Assembly: GCA_965237625.1 (NCBI GenBank)
Contig: CBDEGD010000018.1
Location: 1-64,000, forward strand
Length of the DNA stretch: 64,000 nucleotides
Direction: 5' to 3'
Source of the DNA: JABDIP01 sp965237625
Lineage (GTDB): Bacteria > Pseudomonadota > Alphaproteobacteria > DSM-16000 > Inquilinaceae
Shown here piece after piece: positions 50,679 to 61,513 of this stretch. Every line of letters starts with the position of its first letter. Position 1 is the stretch's first letter. The position numbers and the translations under genes are program-made. A model generated the notes under the pieces. It was not told where the DNA came from. It saw only the letters and a program-made list of their open reading frames with translations, and did not search any database.

Positions 50679-51920
50679 TTATCCTTTGACCGCGCCGGCG
50701 GTCAGGCCGGTAACCAGATAGCGCTCGAACCACAGGAAAACGGCCATGATCGGCACCGTGACGATGACCGCCCCGGCCATCAGGAACTGACGCGGGACTT
50801 CCGAGCTGTTGAGCGATACGACGCCGCGCGACAGGGTGAAGATGCGCGGATCGTCGAGGAACATGAAGGCGAACAGGAACTCGTTCCAGGCGATCATGAA
50901 CACGTAGAGGCCGACCGAGGCCAGCGCCGGCAGGCTGAGCGGCAGGGTGATCTTGAGGATCACCTGCCAGCGCGAGCAGCCATCGATGATGCCGGCCTCC
51001 TCGAGCTCCGCCGGCAGACCGCGGAAATAGCCCTGCAACATGTAGAGCGCCACTGGCAGGGTGGTCGCCGGATAGACGATCAGCAACCCGATCAGGCTGT
51101 TGCGCAGGCCGAGCTGGCTGAACACCGTATAGAGCGGGATCACCAGAACGATGGCCGGAAACATATAGATCAGCAGGATCGACTGGGACAGCACCACCCG
51201 GCCCGGGAACCGCAGCCGCGCCACCGCATAGGCGCCGGGGATCGCCAGGGCCAGGGTGATCACCACGGTCAGCACCGACACCAGCGTGCTGACGCCGATA
51301 TACCGGCCGAAATGGAACTCGGTGAGCACCTGCCCATAGCTGGCGAACAGCTCGACAAACCCCTTGCTGAAGTCGATCGCCAGATCCAGCGGATTGGCCA
51401 GCAATTCCGACTGCTTCTTCAGGCTGGTCACCACCATCACGTAGAATGGGAATGCCGCCGAAATCGTGAAGAACGCAATGCCGAACCCGCGCAACAGGCG
51501 GATGACGATCGTCTCGATCTCAATCCGCCGAAACACCGATGTGTTGAGATTGTGGAAGGCGGCGCGGATCATCAGTCCCACACAGGCGAATACGATGAAG
51601 CTGCCGATATGGCCCCAGAAGAACGACACATTGGCCGAGATGCCGAACGGGCTACCGCCGGACAAAGCCAGAAAGACCAGCAGCCCGGCGAGTCCCGAAA
51701 TCAACAGGGCCGGCCGCTCTCTGGCAATCCAGGATCGAAGGAGCAGGAAGCCTACCGATTGCAGTGCCCCGGCGATGGTGGCGATGCTGAGCGGGAGGGT
51801 CGCTTCCTGGCCGCCGGCCACGGTCGCGATCAGGCTCCAGACGCCGCAGGCCAGCATCGCCGCCAGGGCGCCGACAACGACGGAGATGGCAAGGCCGATC
51901 GGAGAGTCGGACCTTGTCAT
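50679..51920 (-). CDS. Sugar ABC permease, MalG-like, with extra N-terminal membrane domain
   Basis: A protein of 413 residues, about 130 longer than usual MalG-type subunits. The C-terminal 280 residues are standard: AFPFYVMVVTSLKKQSEL, EAGIIDGCSRWQVILKITLPLSLPAL (EAA loop) and WFERYLVTGLTAGAVKG at the end. The N-terminal 120 residues add about four hydrophobic helices (LAISVVVGALAAMLACGVWSLI, IATIAGALQSVGFLLLRSW, ALLISGLAGLLVFLAL, FFWGHIGSFIVFACVGLMI) of unknown purpose. It shares one base with the upstream permease gene. Confidence 0.9.
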   Translation of the reverse strand: MTRSDSPIGLAISVVVGALAAMLACGVWSLIATVAGGQEATLPLSIATIAGALQSVGFLLLRSWIARERPALLISGLAGLLVFLALSGGSPFGISANVSFFWGHIGSFIVFACVGLMIRAAFHNLNTSVFRRIEIETIVIRLLRGFGIAFFTISAAFPFYVMVVTSLKKQSELLANPLDLAIDFSKGFVELFASYGQVLTEFHFGRYIGVSTLVSVLTVVITLALAIPGAYAVARLRFPGRVVLSQSILLIYMFPAIVLVIPLYTVFSQLGLRNSLIGLLIVYPATTLPVALYMLQGYFRGLPAELEEAGIIDGCSRWQVILKITLPLSLPALASVGLYVFMIAWNEFLFAFMFLDDPRIFTLSRGVVSLNSSEVPRQFLMAGAVIVTVPIMAVFLWFERYLVTGLTAGAVKG

Positions 51921-53173
51921 CAGGACGTGTCCTCTTTCGGCATGAAGATGAAATAGAACACCATGAACACGGCCAGCACGCAGAACGTCACCACCGATGC
52001 GGCGGAGCCGGCGCCCAGATTGGACAGCGCGAAACCCTGCTCATAGACATTCACCGTCAGCGTCCGGGTGCCGGCGGCGCCGCCGGTCATCAGGAAGATG
52101 TCGTCGAATTTGTTGAAGGTCCAAATGAACCGCAACATGAACAGGATCGACAGGATGCCGATCAGCTGTGGCAGGGTGATGAAGCGGAATTGCTGCAACG
52201 GCGTCGCGCCATCCATCTCCGCGGCCTCGTACAGGTCGCTGGGCAGCGCCTGCAAGCGCGCCAGGATGAACAGGAACGATAGCGGGAAGTACCGCCAAGC
52301 TTCGAAGACGATGACCGTGGCCAGCGCCAGCGGGAATTCGAAGGTCAGCCCCAGGAATTCGATCGGGATACTGCGCGTGCCGAGGAAATTGATCGGCGCA
52401 TCGACCACGCCGTAGTGGGCGCCCAGCGCGTTGAGCACCCCGCTGAACGGGTCCAGGAAGAACACCCATGTGAATGCCACCGCGATCACTGGCGACACGT
52501 AGGGGAACAGGAAGAGACCGCGCAGGAAGGTGCGCCCACGAAAACTCTGATTGAGCAGTAGGGCGGCGAACAGACCCAGGAACAGGGCGCCCAGTGTACC
52601 GAAGACGGTGTAGTAGATGGTGATCTTCAGGACGTCCCAGAACTCCCGCTGCTCGATCACCCGGCGGAAATTATCGAGGGTGAAGTTGAGCGTGGTCAGC
52701 GGGTTCACCGAAACGCCGGTGAGGATCGGGTCGCTGTCCTTGAGATCGGTTCCGGCGGCGAAGAACCCGGCGGGCGAGTCGAAGACGAGGGTCAGCCGCT
52801 CCCGGAACCCGGCCTCCCAGTCGCCGAACTCGCAGTTCAGGGCTTCACCGTCGACGCGGCACCGACCGTCGCCGTCGCGCAGGCTGAACCCGGCCACCAG
52901 CATGTCCGTCATAACGACGTCGGAGATGGCGCTGCGAGCCGAGCTGTTACGCAGCCGGTACAGAACTTCGACCGTGCCGTCGGCTTCGTTCAGCGTCACC
53001 CGTTCCCGGGCGACCGCCTCCGGGGCCCTGAGATCGGCGAGTTCGACCGGCTTGAAACTGATCCAGAAATTGGCCAGGACCGGAAAGATGACGATCACGG
53101 CGACGATCAGGAGCGGCGGCAGCAGCATCATATATGCCAGCCGTATTTCCTGGGCCTTCAACGACGATTTCAT
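51920..53173 (-). CDS. Sugar ABC permease, MalF-like, with inserted periplasmic domain
   Basis: A protein of 417 residues, about 110 longer than usual. After TM1 (AYMMLLPPLLIVAVIVIFPVLANFWISF) comes an insert at about residues 45-160: EADGTVEVLYRLRNSSARSAISDVVMTDML, CRVDGEALNCEFGDWEAGFRERLTLVFDSPAGFF. It looks like a beta-sandwich and contains two cysteines (RCRVDGEALNCEFG) able to pair. This recalls the P2 loop of E. coli MalF in position but not in sequence. The EAA loop is DLYEAAEMDGATPLQQFRFITLPQLIGIL. The gene is in an operon with the binding protein 92 bases upstream. Confidence 0.9.
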   Translation of the reverse strand: MKSSLKAQEIRLAYMMLLPPLLIVAVIVIFPVLANFWISFKPVELADLRAPEAVARERVTLNEADGTVEVLYRLRNSSARSAISDVVMTDMLVAGFSLRDGDGRCRVDGEALNCEFGDWEAGFRERLTLVFDSPAGFFAAGTDLKDSDPILTGVSVNPLTTLNFTLDNFRRVIEQREFWDVLKITIYYTVFGTLGALFLGLFAALLLNQSFRGRTFLRGLFLFPYVSPVIAVAFTWVFFLDPFSGVLNALGAHYGVVDAPINFLGTRSIPIEFLGLTFEFPLALATVIVFEAWRYFPLSFLFILARLQALPSDLYEAAEMDGATPLQQFRFITLPQLIGILSILFMLRFIWTFNKFDDIFLMTGGAAGTRTLTVNVYEQGFALSNLGAGSAASVVTFCVLAVFMVFYFIFMPKEDTS

Positions 53174-53265
53174 GGGAAGCCACCCGATACCCTGGACGAA
53201 TCGGTGGATAGGAGAGCGGCTGGCGGGCGCCCGGACATCGCCCGAGTGCCCGCCAGCCGTCGGGC

Positions 53266-54609
53266 CTACTGGATCGTGGCCAGCTCTTCGCGGAGAACGG
53301 CAACGGTCTCAGCCGCCGACCGTTCGCCGTCGATATACTCGCGAACCAGCCGGTTGAAGACCTGGCTGTTGATGATCTTCGACGCCAGCGAGAGCTGCCC
53401 CTCGTTGACGCCCCAGCGGTTCGCCGTCTCCAAACCAGCGACGATCTCCTCGATCACCTCTGCTGGATACAGCTCGCTCAGCGGCGCCTTGCGGTCGACG
53501 CCGACCGGCAGCAGGCTCCACGCCTCGGTGAACCGGTCCGGATCGTCCGCGGTGCCGCGTCGCACCGGGAACTTGCCTTCCGGCGCGATCGCCAGGGTGC
53601 TCGTATAGCCCTCGTTCATCGAGTATTTGACGAACTCGATCGCCGCGTCGGTATCCGCATCGGCGGTGATGCCGAGGTAGCGGACATCGCCCCAGGCGGC
53701 ACCGGATGGATTGCTCGGGCCGGAGACCGTCGTGATGATGCCGGTCCTGCCGGCAAGCTCACGGGAGGTCGGATCGGCGTTGATGGTCGGCGGTGCGGAA
53801 TCCCGCAGCCCGGCCAGTTCGTCGAGGATGAACGGCGACCAGATGATCATCGCCGTCTGCCCGGCGAAGTACATCTCGCGGGACTGTTTCCAGTAGAGCT
53901 CGCCCGGAGGGCTGGCCTGGGCCAGAGCCTTGTAGAAATCAAGCGCCTCGACGGTCGCCTGCTCGTCCAGCGCCACCGAACCGTCGGCCCGGACCGGGCT
54001 CACGCCGTTGGCCAGGAAGACATGCTTCAGGACCTGGCTCATGAAGTTCTCATCGACCTTGGTGGCGGCGACGAAGCCGTACATCTCCGGCGGGTTGTGC
54101 AGCTTTTCGATCGCGGCGACGATATTGGCGTAGGAATCCGGCGCGGCGAGGCCGTTCTCCTCGAACAGATCCCGGCGATAGATGATCATCTGCGTCCAGC
54201 CATCGACCGGTACCGCGGCGATGTCGCCCTCATAGCTCGCCATCTCCAGGGCGCCCGGCGCGAATGTGCCGGCGCCCAGATCCTCGACGACCTCATCGGC
54301 GGCGCCGGTGTCCAGGATCCCGGCCTCACTCCAGGGCAGGACATATTGCAGGGTGTGGTAGATCACGTCAGGCAGATCATTGGCGGCGAAGGCCGCGGTC
54401 GCCCGGGTTCCGAGTTGGTTTTCCGATACCGGGATGACTTCCACGCTGATCCCGGTCTTGGCCTCGAAATCAGCCGCCATGGCCTCCTGCCTGGCCAGCC
54501 TTTCGGGTTGCTCCTCGGTGGTCCAGAAGCGCAGCTCCTGGGCCCCGGCCGTCACCGACGCCATGCAGACGGCAAGCGCCGTCAGTGTCGGCACTAAAAG
54601 TTTGTTCAT
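53266..54609 (-). CDS. Extracellular sugar-binding protein of the GH63-linked importer
   Basis: A protein of 447 residues from ATG 54609, which precedes a signal peptide (LVPTLTALAVCMASVTAGAQ); a longer frame to 54666 is rejected. It is a family-1 solute-binding protein: RFWTTEEQPERLARQEAMAADFEAKTGISVEVIPVSENQLGTR, DLPDVIYHTLQYVLPWSEAGIL, WTQMIIYRRDLFEENGLAAPDSYANIVAAIEKL, MIIWSPFILDELAGL. It binds the substrate in the periplasm and passes it to the two large permeases. No ATPase gene is present in this operon. Confidence 0.92.
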   Translation of the reverse strand: MNKLLVPTLTALAVCMASVTAGAQELRFWTTEEQPERLARQEAMAADFEAKTGISVEVIPVSENQLGTRATAAFAANDLPDVIYHTLQYVLPWSEAGILDTGAADEVVEDLGAGTFAPGALEMASYEGDIAAVPVDGWTQMIIYRRDLFEENGLAAPDSYANIVAAIEKLHNPPEMYGFVAATKVDENFMSQVLKHVFLANGVSPVRADGSVALDEQATVEALDFYKALAQASPPGELYWKQSREMYFAGQTAMIIWSPFILDELAGLRDSAPPTINADPTSRELAGRTGIITTVSGPSNPSGAAWGDVRYLGITADADTDAAIEFVKYSMNEGYTSTLAIAPEGKFPVRRGTADDPDRFTEAWSLLPVGVDRKAPLSELYPAEVIEEIVAGLETANRWGVNEGQLSLASKIINSQVFNRLVREYIDGERSAAETVAVLREELATIQ

Positions 54610-54687
54610 CAGATACCTCCCTTTTGGTTCGTTGGCCGGACGGCGCCATCTCGCCCATGCCGGCACGGGTAAAGTCTTCAGTGCCGC

Positions 54688-55674
54688 CTAGGCGGCCGAT
54701 CGGGCTCTAAACGGCCCGTCGGAGTCGCGGACGATCAATTCCGGCCGCCATAATTCCTGCAACTCGGCAGCCGGCGTGCCGGCCAGCAACGCCAGCAGCT
54801 TCTCGGCGAGAGACCGGCCGGCCTTCCGAATGGGTTGTCGCAAGGTGGTGAGCGGCGGTTCGGTGAACCCGCTCATCTGCAGATCGTCGTAGCCGGTGAT
54901 CGACACATCGCCGGGCACGCTAAAACCAAGTTGCTTCGCCGCCCGCAACGCACCGACCGCCATCGTGTCGTTGGCGCAGACCAGCGCCGTCGGCGGCTGC
55001 TCGAGGGCGAGCAATTGACCGGCGACGTCATGGCCGCCCTGCTCCGTCATGTCGCCGGTGACGACCAGCGCGGCCTCTCCGCCAAGGCCGTCCTCGGCGA
55101 GGGCGCGCATATAGCCGGCGCGGCGCAGACGGGCGAGGTTCAGCTCCTCCGGGCCGTTGATCAACGCCAGGCAACGGTGGCCGAGGCCGGTCAGCCGTCG
55201 GCAGAGCTCAAAGAAGCCCTGCTCGTGATCCATGTCGAGATAGGCATAGGGGCGGTCGGTCTCGGTTCGGCCATGGGCGACGAAGGGGAACCCACGCTCA
55301 ATCAGATAGTCGATGCGCTCGTCTCGGCGCCGGGTCCGGCCCACCACCATCGCATCGACCCGCCGGCCCTCGACCATGCGGCGATACGCGACAAGTTCTT
55401 CCGGTCCGGACGGCGCCGCTGTGACCATGAGGTCGAGATCGTCCTGATGCAGCCGCTCGCCAAGCCCCACCAGCAATTCCGAAAAGAACGGATCGGTGAA
55501 ATGACCGAATTGCAACGGCAGCACAATACCGACCGCCTCGGTGCGGCCCCTTTGCAGGCTGCGGGCAAGCCGGTTCGGCACATAGCCGTATTCCCGGGTA
55601 GCCTCGACCACGCGCAGACGTGTCGCCTCTTTGACTTCCGGGAAGCCATTGAGGGCACGCGACACCGTGGTCAC
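54688..55674 (-). CDS. LacI-family transcriptional regulator
   Basis: A repressor-type protein of 328 residues from GTG 55674, but homology begins earlier: IDLRELARRLNLSVTTVSRALNGFPEVKEATRLRV is the full helix-turn-helix region, and its first part lies before 55674 in the same frame. No ATG, GTG or TTG exists between the in-frame TGA at 55723-55725 and the helix; only ATA codons (55711-55716) are available. So the real start is unclear. The hinge and ligand domain are normal (GIVLPLQFGHFTDPFFSELLVGLGERL, ALVCANDTMAVGALRAAKQLG, SITGYDDLQMSGFTEPPLTTLRQP). It should control the importer and GH63 genes that follow. Confidence 0.88.
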   Translation of the reverse strand: MTTVSRALNGFPEVKEATRLRVVEATREYGYVPNRLARSLQRGRTEAVGIVLPLQFGHFTDPFFSELLVGLGERLHQDDLDLMVTAAPSGPEELVAYRRMVEGRRVDAMVVGRTRRRDERIDYLIERGFPFVAHGRTETDRPYAYLDMDHEQGFFELCRRLTGLGHRCLALINGPEELNLARLRRAGYMRALAEDGLGGEAALVVTGDMTEQGGHDVAGQLLALEQPPTALVCANDTMAVGALRAAKQLGFSVPGDVSITGYDDLQMSGFTEPPLTTLRQPIRKAGRSLAEKLLALLAGTPAAELQELWRPELIVRDSDGPFRARSAA

Positions 55675-55721
55675 CGACAGATTGAGTCGGCGGGCGAGCT
55701 CCCTGAGGTCTATTATTACTC

Positions 55722-55737
55722 TTCAAAACGTTTCGAA
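55722..55737. promoter_or_regulatory. LacI-type operator overlapping the regulator start
   Basis: TTCAAAACGTTTCGAA is a near-perfect palindrome (14 of 16) with the central AACGTT typical of LacI-family sites. It lies just before the helix-turn-helix coding start of the regulator, which suggests autoregulation. Confidence 0.6.
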
Positions 55738-56029
55738 AGACATTAACGGAAAGGTTTTCCGACGTCTATTACAAAGCGACAGGCGGCATTCCGACGGCGG
55801 ACCCCACCGCAGGGCGAGATTCCGGTGCGTCTGCGTCGGCGCGTCGGCTCAACATCTAGATGTCCTGCCAAGCCTACTACAACCACCAAGTAAAGGCTGA
55901 TCGTCCTGGCGGCTGCCGGAAATTGAGAGAGTCAGCCCACACATCATTGATGAAACAACTTCTGGCCCGCCTCCCCCGGCTGTGTATTTTCCATCAATAG
56001 CAATGGCTTACCTTTTGGCTACTCAAATA

Positions 56030-56057
56030 TTGACTGAAGGAAATTCTCGCCTAATTG
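56030..56057 (+). promoter_or_regulatory. Possible sigma70 promoter
   Basis: TTGACT (56030-56035), a 16-base spacer and TAATTG (56052-56057), about 100 bases before the solute-binding protein start, in the AT-richer gap 55746-56158 that holds no gene. Confidence 0.3.
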
Positions 56058-56158
56058 GAGTAACTCGCCCTTAACCACTTGCCGCCAAGAATGTGGCGCA
56101 CGCGGACAACAAGACAAAGCTCTGCCGCGAGGGAATATTCCTGGCTTGGAGAATGCCA

Positions 56159-57130
56159 ATGAGGGCGAAGATGATTTTCGGCGTCGCGATGGTCGGCGTC
56201 ATGGCTGCGGGCGCAGCCTTCTTCATGTTGAACAAGGCGGAACCCAAACGCGTCTTGTTCATCGACTCCTACCACGCCGGCTATGAATGGAGCGATGGCA
56301 TCACTGCTGGTGTCCAGCAGGTTCTTGCCGAGGAGAACATCCAGCTTCGCATCCACCGGATGGATACGAAAAACAACACGTCGGAAGAGTTCAAGCAGCG
56401 CGCCGGCCTTCTGGCCAAGGCCGTGATCGACGAATTCCAGCCCGACATCGTGATCGCGACCGATGACAACGCGCAGAAATATCTGATTGCGCCGTATTAT
56501 CGGAACAGCGACCTGCCCGTCGTATTCGCGGGTGTGAACTGGGATGCCTCGGTCTACGGCTATCCGGCCGACAACATCACCGGGATGATCGAGGTCAGCG
56601 CGGTTCCGGAGATGCTCGGCCTGATCCGCCGCATCACCCCGGGTCAACGGGTCGGGTCGGTCTCCGGCGACACCGAGACCGTCCGTAAGGAGATCAAGAA
56701 CTACACCGACGTTCTGGATCTTCAGTTCGACGCGGACCGCCGGGTCAGCACCTTCGATGAGTGGAAGGCCGCGTTCCTGGAAATGCAGGACAGCGTCGAC
56801 ATTCTCTATATGTACAACAATGCCGGCATCGCTGGCTGGGATGATGACGAAGCAAATCGCTTCGTCATGGAAAACGCCCGCATCCCCAGCGGGTCGGTCC
56901 AGCCCTGGATGGCGCCTTATGTGCTGGTGACCTTCACCAAGGATCCCTATGAGCAGGGCGAATACGCCGCCCGGACCGCTCTGAGGATCCTGAACGGCGA
57001 GTCGCCCCGGGACATTCCGCTGGTGACCAACCAGCGCGGCAGGGTTCTGTTGAATTCGGAACTGGCCCGTGCGCTGGGCCTTTCCATTCCGTCGGAAATG
57101 CTGGAAACGTCCAATATTCTGACGAACTGA
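56159..57130 (+). CDS. ABC transporter substrate-binding protein (TrpX/PF04392-like)
   Basis: A protein of 323 residues from ATG 56159 (GGAG 8 bases upstream; ATG 56153 is an alternative). The N-terminus is an uncleaved or lipid-free signal anchor (MIFGVAMVGVMAAGAAFFML). The body KRVLFIDSYHAGYEWSDGITAGVQQVLAE, VIATDDNAQKYLIAPYYRNSDLPVVFAGVNWD, NNAGIAGWDDDEANRFVMENARIP and AARTALRILNGESPRDIPLVTNQRGRVLLN has the alternating Rossmann-like plan of the PF04392 binding proteins. No permease is adjacent, so it may signal or be an orphan binding protein. A strong terminator follows. Confidence 0.8.
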   Translation: MRAKMIFGVAMVGVMAAGAAFFMLNKAEPKRVLFIDSYHAGYEWSDGITAGVQQVLAEENIQLRIHRMDTKNNTSEEFKQRAGLLAKAVIDEFQPDIVIATDDNAQKYLIAPYYRNSDLPVVFAGVNWDASVYGYPADNITGMIEVSAVPEMLGLIRRITPGQRVGSVSGDTETVRKEIKNYTDVLDLQFDADRRVSTFDEWKAAFLEMQDSVDILYMYNNAGIAGWDDDEANRFVMENARIPSGSVQPWMAPYVLVTFTKDPYEQGEYAARTALRILNGESPRDIPLVTNQRGRVLLNSELARALGLSIPSEMLETSNILTN

Positions 57131-57164
57131 CCGACGTTTGGATCGAAACCTGTCACACGGAATG

Positions 57165-57188
57165 AAAGGGCGGCTTCGGCCGCCCTTT
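57165..57188 (+). terminator. Rho-independent terminator
   Basis: AAAGGGCGGC-TTCG-GCCGCCCTTT is a perfect 10-bp stem with a stable TTCG loop followed by CTGCTTTCTT, 35 bases after the solute-binding protein gene. Confidence 0.9.
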
Positions 57189-57308
57189 CTGCTTTCTTGA
57201 TCCCGTCGCGACCGAGGGCCAACATGGGGCGCTGAATCGCTGCCCTCTGGGTATTGCCCCGAGACCTCCAGCGGCGGCACACTCCCTTCCCTCACCTAGG
57301 CCCGACCG

Positions 57309-59003
<1,695 letters not shown>

Positions 59004-59063
59004 GCAAAATTATGTCGGTTTGTACCGCCTTGAGACAGACGCCGACTGAACCCCTCACCCCGA

Positions 59064-59086
59064 CCCTCTCCCACGAGGGGAGAGGG
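59064..59086. repeat. CCCTCTCCC hairpin (SPSPLVGEGRGEG repeat)
   Basis: CCCTCTCCC and GGGAGAGGG flank a 5-base loop between hutU and hutH, preceded by ACCCCTCACCCCGA. Same repeat family as 7598-7741; the minus-strand reading gives SPSPLVGEGRGEG. Confidence 0.75.
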
Positions 59087-59124
59087 AGAATACGTCGCGT
59101 CTTCGCGGCCGGAGCCATTGTCCG

Positions 59125-60666
59125 ATGACCAAGTCCGAACGCGCGATAACGCTCCGCCCAGGCCGGGTCGGATTGGCCGATTTGCGTGCCATCGCATTTG
59201 CAGACGCACCGCTGTCACTCGACCCGTCTTGCCGGGCAGGCGTCGAGGCGGGGGCGAAGACAGTCGCGGACATCGTCGCTGCAGGGCAGACGGTCTATGG
59301 CGTCAACACCGGTTTCGGCAAGCTGGCCCAGACCCGGATCGAGAAAGATCACCAGGCGGAATTGCAGCGCAATATCGTGCTGTCCCATGCGGCGGGCACA
59401 GGTGCATTGCTCGACGACCGAGCCGTCCGGCTGACCATGGTGCTGAAGGTGCTGAGCCTGGCGCGCGGGCATTCCGGTGTGCGTTGGGAGTTGATCGAGG
59501 CGCTGCTGCGGCTGATCGAGCATCAGGTATATCCCTGCATTCCCTCGAAAGGGTCGGTCGGCGCGTCCGGCGATCTGGCGCCGCTGGCCCATATGTCGGC
59601 GATCCTGCTCGGCGTCGGCGAGGCGCGGGTCGAGGGCAAGATCATTCCGGCGGCCGATGCGCTGGCGCGTGCCGGGCTTGAGCCGATTGCGCTGGCCCCG
59701 AAGGAGGGGCTGGCGCTGCTGAATGGCACCCAGGTGTCCACCGCACTTGCCCTGCTCGGCCTGTTCGCGGCGGAAGACGTGTTTGCGTCGGCCGTCGTCG
59801 CCGGCGCGATGTCGGTCGATGCGGCGCTGGGCAGCGATGCGCCGTTCGATGCACGGCTTCAGGAACTGCGCGGCCAGGCCGGACAGATCACCGTGGCCGG
59901 CGAACTTCGGCGGCTGCTGAACGGCAGCGAGATCCGCCACTCCCATCTTGATTGCGACCGGGTTCAGGACCCCTACAGCCTGCGCTGCCAGCCCCAGGTG
60001 ATGGGGGCCTGCCTCGACCAGATTCGCCATTCCGCCGAAATCCTGGCTATTGAAGCGGCAGCGGTGACGGACAACCCGCTGGTCTTCCCGGATACCGGCG
60101 AGGTGCTGTCAGGGGGCAACTTCCATGCCGAGCCGATCGCCATGGCCGCCGATGTGCTGGCGATCGCCATCGCCGAAATCGGCGCCCTGTCAGAACGCCG
60201 TATGGCCCTGCTGATCGACAGCAACCTTTCCGGCCTGCCGCCTTTCCTGACCGCCGATCCGGGGCTGAATTCCGGGTTCATGATGGCCCAGGTCACCGCC
60301 GCCGCCCTGGCCAGCGAGAACAAATCCCTGGCCCATCCGGCCAGCGTCGACAGCCTGCCGACCTCCGCCAACCAGGAGGACCATGTGAGCATGGCGACCT
60401 ATGCCGCCCGCCGCCTCGGCGACATGGCCGACAACACCGCCGGCATCGTCGCCATCGAGCTGCTGGCCGCCGCCCAGGGGCTGGATTTCCGCAAGCCGCT
60501 CTCCACCAGCCCGGCCCTGAAGTCGGCCTATGAGGCGATCCGGTCGGTGGCGCCGGCATTGGAGGGGGACCGTTTCATGGCGCCGGATATCGCGGCGGTG
60601 AAGCAGCTTGTCACCGATGGCGTCTTTACGCCCTTGGCGGCTGATCTTCTGCCGTCCAAAGAGTAG
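59125..60666 (+). CDS. hutH: Histidine ammonia-lyase
   Basis: A cytoplasmic enzyme of 513 residues that turns histidine into urocanate and ammonia. The self-formed MIO cofactor comes from Ala147-Ser148-Gly149 in GSVGASGDLAPLAHM. Other motifs: VYGVNTGFGKLAQTRI, LLNGTQVSTALALLGL, QDPYSLRCQPQVMGACLDQ, ESNPLVFPD-like block TDNPLVFPDTGEVLSGGNFHAEP and NQEDHVSMATYAARR. Length is standard. hutG follows after 14 bases. Confidence 0.97.
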   Translation: MTKSERAITLRPGRVGLADLRAIAFADAPLSLDPSCRAGVEAGAKTVADIVAAGQTVYGVNTGFGKLAQTRIEKDHQAELQRNIVLSHAAGTGALLDDRAVRLTMVLKVLSLARGHSGVRWELIEALLRLIEHQVYPCIPSKGSVGASGDLAPLAHMSAILLGVGEARVEGKIIPAADALARAGLEPIALAPKEGLALLNGTQVSTALALLGLFAAEDVFASAVVAGAMSVDAALGSDAPFDARLQELRGQAGQITVAGELRRLLNGSEIRHSHLDCDRVQDPYSLRCQPQVMGACLDQIRHSAEILAIEAAAVTDNPLVFPDTGEVLSGGNFHAEPIAMAADVLAIAIAEIGALSERRMALLIDSNLSGLPPFLTADPGLNSGFMMAQVTAAALASENKSLAHPASVDSLPTSANQEDHVSMATYAARRLGDMADNTAGIVAIELLAAAQGLDFRKPLSTSPALKSAYEAIRSVAPALEGDRFMAPDIAAVKQLVTDGVFTPLAADLLPSKE

Positions 60667-60680
60667 CAAGAGGCGATTCC

Positions 60681-61481
60681 ATGGAGCCCTTCCACCTGAC
60701 CCGGGGCAAGACCCCGCTGCTGCTGAGCGTGCCCCATTCCGGCATCCATGTCCCCGACGACATCGCCGGATCGCTGACCGACGAAGCGCGTGATCTGCCG
60801 GACACGGACTGGCATGTGGACCGGCTCTACGACTGCGCCGAGGATTTGGGCGCCGGCATGCTGACGGCCACCCATTCCCGCTATGTGATCGATCTCAACC
60901 GCGACCCGGACGGCAAGCCGCTCTATCCCGGCGCCGACAATACCGAGTTGTGCCCGACCACCATGTTCGACAGCCAGCCGATCTACCGCGATGGCGCGAC
61001 GCCGGACGAAGCGGAAATCGAGCGGCGGCTAGCCGCCTATTGGCGGCCCTATCATCAGGTGCTGGCCACCGAGATCGAGCGGCTCAAGCGGGAGCACGGC
61101 TATGCCCTGCTGTACGACGCCCACTCGATCGGCAGCGAGGTTCCGCGTTTCTTCGAGGGCACATTGCCGGATCTCAATATCGGCACCGGTGGCGGCGGCT
61201 CGGCCGAACCGGCCCTGACCATCCGCCTCGCCCTGCTCTGCCAGGACAGCCATGATTACGAGACGGCGGTCAACGGCCGGTTCAAAGGCGGCTATATCAC
61301 CCGGCATTATGGCGACCCGGCCAATGCCGTGCATGCGGTGCAGATGGAGCTATCGCAACGGACCTACATGGTCGAGGGGCCGCCCTACGCCCTTGATGAG
61401 GAAAAGGCCGGCACGCTCCGACCGTTATTGACGGCGGTGCTTGAGAAGATGATCGAATGGGGCGCCAAACGATACGGCTGA
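60681..61481 (+). CDS. hutG: N-formylglutamate deformylase
   Basis: An enzyme of 266 residues that hydrolyses N-formylglutamate to glutamate and formate, the last step of the HutF branch. Motifs: TPLLLSVPHSGIHVPDDIAG, DTDWHVDRLYD, ATHSRYVIDLNRDPDGKPLYPG, YHQVLATEIERLKREHGYALLYDAHSI and FKGGYITRHYGDP. These fit the FGase (N-formylglutamate amidohydrolase) family and supply the expected metal-binding His and Asp residues. It is coupled to hutH by a 14-base gap. Confidence 0.95.
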   Translation: MEPFHLTRGKTPLLLSVPHSGIHVPDDIAGSLTDEARDLPDTDWHVDRLYDCAEDLGAGMLTATHSRYVIDLNRDPDGKPLYPGADNTELCPTTMFDSQPIYRDGATPDEAEIERRLAAYWRPYHQVLATEIERLKREHGYALLYDAHSIGSEVPRFFEGTLPDLNIGTGGGGSAEPALTIRLALLCQDSHDYETAVNGRFKGGYITRHYGDPANAVHAVQMELSQRTYMVEGPPYALDEEKAGTLRPLLTAVLEKMIEWGAKRYG

Positions 61482-61513
61482 CCTGCCGGCGATAACCGGT
61501 TGCCAGCGCTCCA

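Noticed and set aside
50598..51956. 452-codon open frame on the plus strand
   Set aside because: Antisense to the enlarged MalG-like permease; composition is Gln/His/Arg-rich and no motif is present.
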